A DNA stretch of 60,000 bases from Cryptomeria japonica (GCF_030272615.1 NC_081405.1:468834008-468894007); one strand, 5' to 3'; shown: positions 47,691 through 58,619, counted from the first letter of the stretch. Notes: generated from the letters alone by a model not told the origin. Translations and numbers: made by a program.

Positions 47691-48430
47691 ATTTCTTGGT
47701 TGCAAAAGAGAGATATCCTTGTTAGAGGGAGTATTGCAAATATCAATGTTATACCAAGAAAGGGAAGAAAGAGTTACAAAGATTACAATAGTAGTATTGT
47801 GCTCTTTGTCCTTGATGTCAGAGGGGGAGGAAGGGTACACATATTTCCATCAATGACAAAGGGGGAGATTGTTGTAACTATGGTTGTGTTGTCATTGATG
47901 TCAAACTTGTTTGGTGTTGTCCTCAATGTCACAAGTGAAGATGAGTTTATGTTATCTATGATTCTGTGTAGTGGTGACAAAGGTGAAGAATAAGTTGCAT
48001 TTTTTGAGTTGTAGAGTTGTGGTATATGGTCTGAAAATGAGTGTTCAGATGTTATGTTGTTTGGAGATGATGTTGAGTTAGTATGAGGTGTTTTCAGAAG
48101 GTGACTATATTAAAAGTTACAATATGCAGGATATAGTATTTAAAGTCCTTATGGAAGAATGATCCACATTCCTATAGTTTTTGTAGATGATGGCTTGCAA
48201 TTATGGAATTAATGTCTATGTTCTATGGATGTTGCACTATCATGTTTTTAGGGCCTTAGTTACTTAGATGTTGAAGGTGGTTATTGTTGTTTGTTGATAG
48301 TGAGGTTTCCTATCAAGATTATTCTGGAGAATGCATTGTATTTCTCCATATTGTTGGTTATTATATTGTAGCTTGGAGGACATGTCCATATAGTTCATTT
48401 AGTATTCTAGTTCAAATTTCATGTTGTAGT
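47691..48430 (+). repeat. copia polypurine tract and truncated 3' LTR
   Basis: ACAAAGGGGGAGAT at 47856-47869 is a typical copia polypurine tract. It is followed at 47870 by TGTTGTAACTATGG and GTTGTCATTGATGTC, like the other copia-type LTR starts in this window. The LTR cannot be followed past about 48430, where different LTR-like sequence begins, and the conserved block near the LTR end is absent. It is therefore truncated. Confidence 0.6.
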
Positions 48431-49655
48431 GTTGTAAATTATACACCCTTAATTGGGTGGTACAATTTCAAGCTTAGGTTAGCACCCACCTTAGTGTGTT
48501 TGCATCTTGCATTTCAAGCATTTCATTAATTAATTTAATTAAATCTAAAGTTTTCTTTCATCACTCTGCACATCATAAAATTGGGCCCTTAACCCTAAGT
48601 GTGCCCCTTTTTATTTTATTCTTCCAATTAATTATTTCATAAAAACCCCAATTATGTCCTATTTCAACCTTCAAGGCCCAATTTCGCATATCTAGACACC
48701 TCAGATCTCCACATACTCCTGGAATTGACTTTAGAATCACAATATATTGCTTCCCCAAAAATTTGGCAAAATGTTGGTCGGACCAAGAGGTGGCCTCTTG
48801 GTCTCGACATTTTCTCCCCAAATTTCAAGAGCATTTTTTGGTGGTATTTTAATGTTTGAATCTAGAGAATTGTGAAATTATATTAATTCTAGATCAGCCT
48901 ATGATAAAAAACAAAGTTAGCATTTCGTACATATAGCCTTTCCTTTCCTCATTTAAAGGATCCATCAATCCACTTTCTAGCAATTGAAGGAGCCTCTTAT
49001 GAAGTGAAAGTGCAGGTTATGTGAAGTCTTCATCAGCAAATCAAGCATCTATGAAGCCTTCATCAATCATCTTCAACATCAATTAGGAGTTTTGAAGATA
49101 TTGAAGAATAATAGGAGATCACCAATTGTTGATTGGCTTGTACCTCTCTCTTAGGGTTTGATATGATTTCATGTTATTTTCATGTCTTTGTATGAGCTTC
49201 ATAACATTCATTTTCAGATTTACATTCATGCTTTAGATCCATTATTGCATTTGTGATTTGAAGCATTTGCATTTACATTTATAATCAATTAGGGTGTGCT
49301 CTCCAAAGTGTAGGGTAGAACTATAGAACTACTTTCTTGCTCATTTAGGATCTTGCATACACACAAGATTCATGCACACACATTTTCAATACATCATCAG
49401 CTATTTATGGAGGTGGAAATCACCAAAACAAGGGGTTTAACTAAGGAAAAACCCTATATAGCCATCTAGACACCATTTTTCAAGTTTGCAGGTGCAAGTA
49501 CAAGAATCTGGAAAATGCACAAATTTCGGAACTGATGGAACACACAGGTTCAGACTCAGTCTCAGAGATAGATCTTAGTTTTCTGGGACCAAGGTATGGC
49601 ATCTTGGTCCTCAATGTTTTTCATCTTCTTTTGGCAGCTCAACAAATTAGACTCT
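48431..49655 (+). repeat. LTR-like sequence with GGACC hairpins, left of LINE copy A
   Basis: Begins near TGTTGTAAATTATACACCC and is non-coding. Two hairpins stand out: 48781-48803 (GACCAAGAGG-TGG-CCTCTTGGTC, perfect 10-bp arms) and 49586-49610 (GGACCAAG...CTTGGTCC). The sequence resumes after the LINE at 53304 with a third hairpin at 53345-53369. A possible end is CCTACA near 53387. No partner LTR or TSD was found, so LTR status is tentative. Confidence 0.4.
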
Positions 49656-51240
49656 CGAATGTCTGCAAGCCAAGGTGATTTGGTGGATTGGGAATTAGAA
49701 GCATCAAAACCTTTAATAATGCTCTTCTGGCTAAACAGGTCTAGAGCTCTTATGACTGTAGAAGGGAATGGAACACCTCATGGCACAATAAATATCTTTC
49801 TAATGTTCATTCTTTGTAGGATTTTTTGAGTTCTTCTCATATCCCCATTGGATCTCATCTTTGGAACAATATCCTCAAGGCTAGGGATGTGGATAGTTGG
49901 GGAGCCTATTGGAAGCTGGGGAATTGAAGAAAAATCTAGTTTTGGGATGATTGTTGGATTGGGAATCACTCACTTGCTTCTGATCCTACTTTGGGATCTT
50001 TAAGAGATCTTTGTGTGGCTTCTCTTAGCACTATGGTGGATGACCATTGGAAGGAGGGTAAGTGGGTTAATCTTCTTGTTATTAATCCTTGTTTCACCCA
50101 TTTGCAAATTTCCCTAAATTCTTTTGGTTTGGAGAAAAGTGTGGAAGATGAACTAATTTAGAAATTCAATCCCAATGGGGAGTTTTATGTGGTTTCTATG
50201 GATGTCTGTAATGAACCCCATGTGTCCTGGTGTTCTAAAGTTTGGATTAAGGACTTTTCTCCTAAGGTCAATATGTTTTTTTGGCTCCTCTTTCTTAATA
50301 AAATCTTAACTATTGACAATCTTGTTAAGAGAGGCTTCTCTATCCCAAATAGATGCTACTTGTGCTTGCAGGAGGCTGAATCTATGGACCATCTATTTTT
50401 ACATTGCTCTTACACCTCTGAGATTTGGAGTCTGGTGCTTCAAAAGTGGGATCTTTGTTGGACTTTAACAGGAGTTATTAAGGAGTTTGTCCACCAATGG
50501 AACCCACCCTCAAGAAATCCCTTCATAAAGAAGCTTTGGTTTTTTGTATTTCCTCACATGGTGTGGGGTTTATGGAAATAACGTAATAATCGTATCTTCA
50601 AGGATACCCATCAACCTTCTGATATTATCTTCAAAAAAATTTCTAGAGCCATCTCTGATAACCTCTCAGTTGTTAGCCCCAATGTCCTCTCTCACAGTGG
50701 TATCCTTAAGGAGTATGAAGCCAATGTTGTCAAGGACTAGGATTTTGGTCATCATATGGTTACACCTAAGGTCAGCCCCAGGGACAACATTAGTTGGAAC
50801 TTTCCACCCCAATCATGGGTTAAAATCAATTTCGATGGTGTGACTAGAGGGAACCCTGGTCAAGCTAGTTGTAGTGGGGTGATACGGGATCACTATGACA
50901 ACTTCATTTATGCTATTTCTCTCCCTCTGGGTAAATATACTAATAATGTTATTGAAGCCATAGGAGCTTATTACAGTTTAAATTTTTTTAAACAAAACAA
51001 CTATAAGCTTGTTTGGGTCGAGGGGGACTCAAAGAACATTATCAACTACCTAAGGGCAATTCAACTCCATCTTGGAATGTTGATATTTTGATGAAAAAAG
51101 CTAAAGATATTATTAAAACCTTTGATAAATGCATGTTTGTCCATGTTTACAGACAAGCCAATGTGATTTCTAACTTCGTTACCAATAGGGGAGTGATGTG
51201 TAAAGCCCAACTTTCTTGGACCCATGGTGACAGGTTGTAA
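49656..51240 (+). pseudogene. LINE ORF2 C-terminus: RT end, zinc-binding region, RNase H
   Basis: The start reads GGLGIRSIKTFNNALLAKQ, the thumb/connection signature of plant L1-type RTs. Then come FWDDCWIGNHSL (about 49.95 kb), a zinc-binding region CYLCLQEAESMDHLFLHC (about 50.36-50.41 kb), and a type I RNase H with KINFDGVTRGNPGQASCSG (about 50.83 kb), VIEAIGAYYSL and VEGDSKNII, which supply the D, E and D metal ligands. A frameshift lies after SKNIINYLR and stops occur at 50580 and elsewhere. The catalytic fingers and palm and the endonuclease are lost by 5' truncation. The C-terminal RNase H is typical of plant LINEs. Confidence 0.85.
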
Positions 51241-51247
51241 TTAGAAT

Positions 51248-52957
51248 TTGCGATGCGTCTACTCCATGAGCGAAGTCATGGGAGTAAATTTAATGATTAC
51301 TAGTGCCATAATGACTTTGAGTGTTTCTAGAATTGCTAATACCTTCCATTTTGAGATAGGTGACCAGAGAGGACATAAGAATCTATGCAAATTTATTTTG
51401 CATGCTTTGTGGGTGATTTCATACATTTTCTGGAGGTTTTCTTTAACTCTGGAAATTCATCGCAGAGAGTATTACAGAGAGCTCGATAAAATGGGTGGTG
51501 CGAGAAAAATAATTGAGCCGCCTAGCTGTGTGCAACTTAAGAATGAAAAGAAGCTATGACATATTCAGAAGAAAGGTGGGCTCACTCCATACATTGAGAG
51601 GCTTCAAGGGTGAAATCAAGATGTTACAAGATTTTTTGCTAAATACTGGAAGGATGGAATGATTGTTCTTCATGGTCGGAGGGTCCTAGTTGATGAAGCC
51701 CTTATTGCATAGGTCACTAGGTTATCTATGGATGGCATGAAGTATTATAGAGATAGGGTGTACACGGAGCAAGCTGTGTAGAATTTCCCCAAGGAGGAGG
51801 AGGAGCGGGCTAAAATCATTAAGAAGACGACCAACTACTATGATATTGCAGTCATTAAGTCTTTTTGGCAGAAGCTTCTCAAGGTAATTACGAATTACCT
51901 TACTTTGGATGGTCTGTATACTAGGGTGTATGGCCACCAATTTGTTATTGTGAATCATTTCCGCTATGGTGTGAAAATGTCTTTCCCTTTCTACCTCATG
52001 TCTGCTCTTAGGGCTAATTTAAGTGACCACAATAAGAACCCTACTAAGTTTCCCATCATGCATGAAGGCCTGCTAGTCCTTATTGATGCCCATTTCCATG
52101 CTCTTCCTCCCCTTGATGATTTTATCCACATTTCTTCTGAGAATGATGAGACTAGTGCGGGAGAGTTTGATAATGATGCCTCTAGGTCTAGGTCTGATGA
52201 GACTCCCCCTCCTCTGAAAAAAGATAAAATGGAAATTCCTTCGAGCTCTAAACCCAAGATGAGGAATGGTTCCAAAGGTCATAAGAACATCGTTATGTCC
52301 TCCTCTACTATGGCTGAGAATGGCTCCCCCTCTTTTAGTGAGAAAGCAGATTATGTTAAGAACCCTGATAACCCTAATGTCCCAACCTCTCCTCTATCCT
52401 ATAAGGAGACTGGTAATTTGGTTGTGGCTGGTATTGTAGACTTTCATCCCAAAAGTGATGAGCTAAATGATAAGAGGGAGGATTATTAAAATGTGTTGGG
52501 GGTGGCTTGTGATCATGCAATTGACACCTTCAGTTTTTTCAAGTGGTTGTTTCATGATCTTAACGAGATCCAGATTAACCAAAGAGACATGGGAAGCAAA
52601 ATGGATTCTTTCCCTGTTGGTTCTTCTCTTGGAAATCCAAATAATGAAGGGAATCAGACAAAGGCTGAGAAGAAGTCAGTCATGGACTATATCAAGAAAA
52701 TAGGGGAAGGGGTTGATCAGCTAAAGAAAAGGTTGGAGGAATGCATCACTCATGTTGAGGAAGGCTATAACAAGATCCAGGACACCCTCAAGACCATTAT
52801 GGTTAGCAGTCACAAAATTGTTAAACAGTCTGCAATGGTTATGAATACCATGGTGAATAGTCTAGAACAATTGGATAAAGTTGTTTTTATTATTGGTGAT
52901 GAAGCTAAGGCGGCTCAAAGTGGAGAAGACCCTACAAAAGGACCCGAAGGAACATGA
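51248..52957 (+). pseudogene. ORF3 downstream of LINE RNase H (novel accessory ORF)
   Basis: One frame runs from 51248 to 52957 with a few stops (near 51559, 51604, 51711, 51780 and 52489). Its N-terminal domain holds LTPYIERLQG, FFAKYWKDGMIVLHGRRVLV, NYLTLDGLYTRVYGHQFVIV and NHFRYGVKMSFPFYL, each with a counterpart in copy B. A Ser/Pro/Lys-rich segment follows (52150-52330), then a coiled coil (KKIGEGVDQLKKRLEECI, about 52.69-52.74 kb; NSLEQLDKVVFII). It starts only 8 bp after the RNase H frame ends and shares the frame of part of RNase H. No catalytic motif is seen. A nucleic-acid-binding or chaperone role analogous to ORF1 is inference. Confidence 0.7.
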
Positions 52958-53245
52958 AGAAAAAGGCGGCCTTTCAGAATTTGGATCAAAAAGCTATGAA
53001 GGTTGTTGCTGATACCATGAATTCCCTTGAGGCTGAGGTTGCTGAGACCCTCAAAAGCCTAATGTAATTGGTTGCTTTTTGTTGTTGGTTCTTTCTATGT
53101 CTGGGTTTGAACTTTTTGTTGTCTTTTTGTGCCCAACTAGGATTTTTTTATCTCTTTGGCTGCTTCTTTTTATGCCTATCCTTGCAGCCCATTTTGTTTT
53201 GGATGTTGCTTATTGATTCTATACCTCTTAGAATCATTTTGTAAA

Positions 53246-53270
53246 GGGTTCTGGGGCCCCTTCAAAACCT
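53246..53270 (+). other. conserved 3'-terminal hairpin of LINE copy A
   Basis: GGGTTCTGGGGCCCCTTCAAAACC folds with GGTT pairing AACC and GGGG pairing CCCC. Matching structures lie at 12126-12150 (copy B, minus) and 55236-55257 (copy C). Confidence 0.6.
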
Positions 53271-53303
53271 ATTTTTTCCTTAATCCAAAACAAATTAGAC
53301 TCT

Positions 53304-53640
53304 TAGGTAGCAATTTCTAGAAGTTCAGCCCTCTATAGAATCAGGGACCCAGGTGTGGTGCCCTGGTCCTACATAGGTCTGCCTACAAAAAGTTGAGTCT
53401 ACTTTTTGGCAAAAAAGTGGAAGTGTTTTCCTTGTTTTTTAGATTTTTCCCTATTTGACCTAAAAATTTAAAGAACTTAAAGAATGAATCTTTGAAAAAG
53501 TTAATAATAGAAAATCTAGTGCTCGAAGTCTACTTTCCAAATATGTAATTTATTTTAATACCAAGATCATAAAAATTAAGTTTGATTAGGCATTACTAAA
53601 ACCTATAGTTTAAAAGTCACTTTTCAGGACCATACCATGC
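53304..53640. repeat. LTR-like sequence continued, third GGACC hairpin
   Basis: Continues 48431-49655 after the LINE. Hairpin 53345-53369 (GGACCCAGG...CCCTGGTCC). Beyond about 53400 the sequence is AT-rich and unassigned. Confidence 0.4.
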
Positions 53641-53644
53641 CCAT

Positions 53645-53835
53645 GTATGACAAGCATAATTTGACCTAAATGAAAGTATTTTTCTGAATCCTTTTGGGAA
53701 AAGATCTGTAACTCACTCACCTTTGATGAGGATTTTTTTTTGTAATTTTTTTCTGTATTTTTTTTTGTTAATTGTTTATTGGGTATAACAATTGTTTTGA
53801 CAAATCCTCGTGTACGACAAGCATAATTTGACCTA
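53645..53835 (+). repeat. 24-bp direct repeat, 167 bp apart
   Basis: GTATGACAAGCATAATTTGA at 53645 and GTACGACAAGCATAATTTGA at 53812, each continuing CCTA, one mismatch. It lies upstream of the transposase-like gene and could be part of that element's subterminal region. No inverted partner was seen downstream. Confidence 0.75.
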
Positions 53836-54474
53836 CACAACTTTTTTTTATTTTTTTTAAATTGTATATAATTGTCTCTAGTTTGATGCCATATAATTTT
53901 TTTTCAAAAAACGTAAAGATAAAAAAGTTATTAAAAATCTAAAAAACCTCTATTATTTCAAGTTTATGGACCTCTTTCATTAAAAATTATTGATCCGTTT
54001 TTTAAAAAAATGACATATTTGGAATCTACATAGTCTCTACTATAATGAGTTTTCATTGTTTAAATTTTTTTTGAAAATTTGGTGTTCAAATATATTTTTG
54101 AAGTCATTATTTTGTATGAAGATTGATTTGGTTTTCAAGTTGCTAGTTAAACCAGGTCCAAGCCAAAGGGTCGGCTCTCTGAGCCATTTCCCAAGTCAAA
54201 ATTCAAAATTTTTAGAAATGGGATCTCATGTAAGATATGAGATCCTGTTTTAAAATAGAATGGGATCATGTTTTGGATATGTGATCTTGTTTCATTTTCC
54301 TTTGTATTTCCTGCAAAAAAATAATATACATAGCAATTATTATAACTGATCAAACATGTCCTTTTGTGTGGCTTTTTATGCAGTATGTTATGATCTAGTT
54401 GTCCTTTGGATGCTCTTGTGTTGCAATTTTATATCCATTTTTTGAAGGTGACAATCATTGCAAATTTTTTAGTC
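53836..54474. other. AT-rich upstream region of transposase-like gene
   Basis: Long T and A runs and no coding signal. It contains a short near-repeat GGGATCTCATGTAAGATATGAG / GGGATCATGTTTTGGATATGTG near 54219-54288. It is a plausible 5' untranslated or subterminal region of the transposon at 54475. Confidence 0.35.
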
Positions 54475-54504
54475 ATGGGGTCTAAATAATGCCAGAAGAA
54501 GAAA

Positions 54505-55280
54505 TAGTTTGTGGACACCCTCAACTGGCTCATAAACAACCACAATAAAGCTGTGGAGGAAAACAAGAAACTGAGTCACAAGGTTCAAATTCTAGAGACA
54601 ATCAACATTGGTGAAGGCAAATCCATGGCTGAGTATGTTGAGGATTTGGGAAAAATTGTTGCCAGAGATGAAGAGATTAGGGATGCCTTCAACCCAAGGT
54701 TTGAGCGAGTGGAGAAGGCCTTGGATGAGATAAAAACCAATGACAATGCTACGGACCAGAGAATGGTGGATACTAACAACAAACTCAACAAAATTGAAAC
54801 CTGTCTCAGAAGCATTGCTAAACAAAGCCATAACATTTTGAATGCCTCGTCTGACAACACCAAAATCCTGATTAGTAAGCTGGAGAATGAGAAGGAATCT
54901 CTGGAGCTGGAACTTGACATGGAAGGCATGGGAGATGTGCAAGGACCAAGAATGAGGACCAAAGGCAAGAAGAAGGACAAAAAACCAAACAAGGAAATCG
55001 AAGAGCTCAAAGTTCTTTGGAAAATTATGATCTATTGGTCATCAAGGCGGTTGATCTTCTTAAGTCTATGTAGTTTCTGTTAGATGACTAGGTCTTTTAT
55101 CTAGGTTTTTTCGCTTTGTTGTTCCTAGTCTTTTTCTGTCTGTTTGGTTTATTGGCCATCTTGCTAGTCTTTTCTATGTTGTTACATTGTTGGTCTTGTT
55201 GTTCTTTGCTGAACTATCTTTTTCTCTTATGTTAAAGGTTTCGGGTCCTTAAAACCTATTTTTCATATTAATCAGAACAT
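54505..55280 (+). mobile_element. LINE copy C: short 3' fragment in transposase exon
   Basis: 12-bp TSD CAGAAGAAGAAA (54493-54504, 55281-55292). It contains a coiled-coil ORF (54511-55083, NNHNKAVEENKKLSHKVQI then KPNKEIEELKVLW) corresponding to the ORF3 C-terminal part, a T-rich 3' UTR and the terminal hairpin at 55236-55257 followed by TATTAATCAG. Removing it restores the transposase N-terminus (CQKKKQRREMS). Confidence 0.75.
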
Positions 55281-57936
55281 CAGAAGAAGAAACAAAGGAG
55301 GGAAATGTCTATTGAGGAAATTCAAGCAGAAAGAGAGGAGTCCAAATGCCAAATAGATAGAAGAATGATGATTCAACAAATGAATAATCTTGATGCTTCT
55401 TGATCCACAACAATAGAAGAGACAAACATTCAAGATGATGCCTTTGGGGATAAGATGGATGTAGATGATGCAATTATGGATGATGTTGACGTGGATGATA
55501 CAATCATGTAGACTAATCTAGGTGCTATATCCTCAAATCCAAGTACATCTTCAAATTATCCAGCTACATCTTCAAATCCTTCTCTAAAGACATGAATAAT
55601 GTGATTATAGATGATATTCATGTTGATGATTTACTAGAAGCTGTATATACCTATGTTGAGCTTGATACAATTATTCATGATAAAATGAAACAAATTAGAG
55701 ATACTGACAATGAAAACCCTCGCATTGGTGAAGATGAAATTCCTTTGAATGTTGAAAGTGAAAATCCTTATAAACATGGTGAAAATGAAAATCCTCCTAT
55801 TGTTGAAGATCAGGAAAACCTTTTTATAAAAATTGAAAAAAAATTTTGGATAATCTTCTTGGTAAGATTTCTTGGAGACAGATAAAAACTTATGCCAATA
55901 GAATATACAAAGATTTCTTTTGTCAAAAAAAACTTGCAATTCAATGTCAACTGATGATTCAATTGATGAGAATGTGGAAAATGAGAAAAGTGATGAAAAA
56001 ATAGGCATCTTTGTGAAACCAACAAAAAAAGATGAATTAGTTAAGCATGCTATGTCTACTATTGCAAGTGTCATTGAATATATTAGAAAAAAGAGTTGAT
56101 CTAAAGATAACAATGGGGCACGATGAGCTATAACAACTTCTATAGTGAATAAAACAACCTTGAATAAAAGGATGGTAAGCAAAATTAGTGGAATTTTAAA
56201 GATACATCCTAAAACATCGGTAAGGGCAGCTAAAAGAAGAGAAAGTATTGAAAATGATTCAATCAACCAAAGTTGGAGTTTTAGTGGTATACTTCCAAGG
56301 TCAGATATGAAATTGAATATTGAAGTGCAATCTTTGGTTGAAAGTTTTTGGCATGATAATATAAGGGTTTTGTCTAATGCTAGAGATGTTCTAAAGCTAA
56401 GAGGGGTCAAAAATTCATGATCCTCATCCAAAACACCTATTAGACACAACTCAAACTACATTTTATAGGAAATTTTTGGATGAAGCTGTGTTATCTGGAA
56501 ATATTACCATAAGTCAAAGATCATTTGAGAAATGCAAGCCATGGTATGTGAAAATTAATAAGAAAAGAATCTCTTTTTGTTGTAAAACACATGTGCAATT
56601 TCATTATTGTTATGATGTTTTTTGATATATACATTATGTTTTGCATAGTAAGATGCTTATATAGGAATGTGGTATTGATATGCCACCTGAAACAATCAAG
56701 GAATTTGTAGCAAGTTTATTTTGTGAAAGAAATGATGGGCAATTATTTTATTTACGTTCATGTATCTTTGGACAATGTTCTATTTGTGGAAATTTTTCAT
56801 TACTAGTAGAATGTATGAATGAGAGTAGTGAAAATGATTTTGGACAACAACTAGTGGATGTTAGAAGATTAAAGAATGTTGAGTATCCATTAAAGGATGG
56901 GAAAATAGGAAAGCATATCGATTTAATAAAAAAAAGGTTAGTGTACATGCATTCATGTCAGAATTTAAGAGTAAGATTGTACCAAAATATGTGACACACT
57001 CTCAACATGCCAGATGGCTTGATGCTCAATTTAACACATGTAGAAATTCATTTCCAGTTGGAAGTATACTATCAATGGTGGAATTTGCAAAAAACTATAC
57101 TCTTAAGCCACAAGAGGAAATTCAATCTCAGTATTATAATTCCACTCAAGTTGCTATTTTTGTTCATATTGTTTATAGACATGCAGATGATAGCACTGAG
57201 GATGATAGAATTTTTTTAAGGGAGTACCATTTCTATGTGAGTGATAATCGGATGCACTCGTCAGAGTTTGTTCCATATTGTTTCAACATATTTTATAAAA
57301 AATTAAGAGAAAGAGGAATCCAGATGACAGAACATCTTATATGGTCAGATAATTGTATAGGACAATTCAAGAATGCTCAAATGTTTTATTGGTTAAGAAG
57401 GGCTCACAAGGAATACAATATCCAACATATATGGAGTTTTTTTGAAGCTGGACATGGTAAAGGAGAACACGATGGAGCTGGTGCATGTGTTAAAAGAATT
57501 ATTGCTAGAGAGCAATTAAAATTTGAAGATAATGTAAACTTTAAAGATGCATGTGCTATTGTGTATTGGTGCAATACAACATTATCTATTGGATCAGGTG
57601 TGAACTCTACAATTCAATGATTCTTTTGGTTAGTTGAAGAAGAAAACATTGTGCCCAGACTTGATTATGAGACAATTACTGGATTAGAAAAATGGCACTT
57701 GTTTAAGAGTTCAAATGCAAGCACATGGACTATATGGATGAGGGAGCTTGTATGTTTTTGTTAGTTTTGTATTTTGGTTGATTCCAACGTATGTGAGAAT
57801 ACTAAATGGGTTGAAGAGTGGAATCAAAGATCGTTGACACCCGCTCAAGCACAAGATCAAATTGACACAATTGAAGATAATGATCAACTATTTGGATTAG
57901 ATGATTATGATCGTGTTTTATACCTTGTACAAAAAG

Positions 57937-58076
57937 GTAATTATTTAATTATTTTATTTCAAATTTATATGTTTCTAGTTCATGTTTAATAATTAATTTC
58001 AAACATTTTTTATATAATGTAGAAAATTTTGGTGAAATTTTATTAGAAATTTTGATAAAATTGGTTTTGTTTGTAG
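57937..58076 (+). other. predicted 140-bp intron in transposase-like gene
   Basis: The donor G|GTAATT follows LVQK; the acceptor TTTGTTTGTAG|GACATG follows an AT-rich body with a T-rich tract. Splicing keeps the frame (YLVQKGHVYIVVAP), whereas reading through gives an early stop. Confidence 0.65.
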
Positions 58077-58480
58077 GACATGTGTATATTGTTGTTGCAC
58101 CTAAGAACAATGAAGAGGAAAAAAAATATTGGTTGGCTTGATGTGTTGAGAATAAACACAAATTAGTTAATCCTCGAGAAGATGATGATGGATTTCATTA
58201 TCTGACTGGTTCAGTGGTAGTTGTTAGAACTTGGCTAAGGAAATATTTGACAAGGGAGAATGGTTTACCTACTTTTGAAGATTGTGAAAAACACAAGAAG
58301 ATTATACACTACTCACATTTTATTGTTACAACAAATATACAACTTGTGAGATATCGTGGGAGGCATACTAATAAAAAGTTTTGGACAATTTCTTTAGAAG
58401 ATCATGAGACAATTATAAATGCTTTGGAAAAAAGAGAGGATGTAGATGGTACAATGGAATATGTATTTATAGAGGTATGC

Positions 58481-58530
<50 letters not shown>
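58481..58530. repeat. (ACAT)n-(AT)n compound microsatellite
   Basis: About six ACAT units followed by about 13 AT units, directly after the last transposase-like exon (GAG|GTATGC donor-like). Confidence 0.95.
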
Positions 58531-58533
<3 letters not shown>

Positions 58534-58619
58534 GGTCCATCCCCTTTATCTAATTTTCAGATTAATTATCTATATAATTATTTTTTATTATCATTTGATC
58601 TATAGTTTAAATATTATTG

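Larger units (their letters stand above)
49656..53288 (+). mobile_element. LINE copy A: 5'-truncated, RT end + RNase H + downstream ORF3
   Basis: Flanked by a 15-bp TSD AACAAATTAGACTCT (49641-49655 and 53289-53303). The 3.6-kb insertion therefore includes, as one unit, the RT C-terminal part, zinc-binding region, RNase H, a further ORF of about 570 codons and a 3' UTR. It ends in the GGTT...AAAACC hairpin (53246-53270) and TTTTTTCCTTAATCC, with no poly(A) tail. 5' truncation and TSD length are classic LINE features. The extra ORF after RNase H is unusual. Confidence 0.85.
54475..58475 (+). pseudogene. DDE-type transposase-like gene with introns, split by LINE copy C
   Basis: Starts MGSK-CQKKKQRREMS, with the LINE inserted inside these codons. 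An acidic N-terminal region follows. The conserved core is DPHPKHLLDTTQTTFYRKF (about 56.42 kb), RISFCCKTHVQFHYCY (about 56.57 kb), CIFGQCSICG (about 56.77 kb), SILSMVEFAKNY (about 57.07 kb), WSDNCIGQFKNAQMFYWL (about 57.35 kb) and FFEAGHGKGEHDGAGACVK (about 57.44 kb). The order DFAEN-like, SDN-QFKN, HGKG-DG is a DDE/RNase H-fold layout known from many eukaryotic transposase-like proteins. Here the first Asp is Glu. An intron at 57937-58076 (GT...TTGTAG) joins LVQK to GHVYIVVAP. Frameshift near 56955; stops at 57618 (TGA) and elsewhere. A superfamily cannot be named from the sequence alone. Confidence 0.7.

Noticed and set aside
54511-55083. 190-codon coiled-coil ORF as an independent host gene
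   Set aside because: Bounded by a 12-bp TSD and followed by the LINE 3' hairpin; it is the C-terminal part of ORF3.
55634-56449. 271-codon minus-strand ORF
   Set aside because: Hydrophobic shadow of the acidic N-terminal part of the transposase-like gene on the plus strand; no domain.
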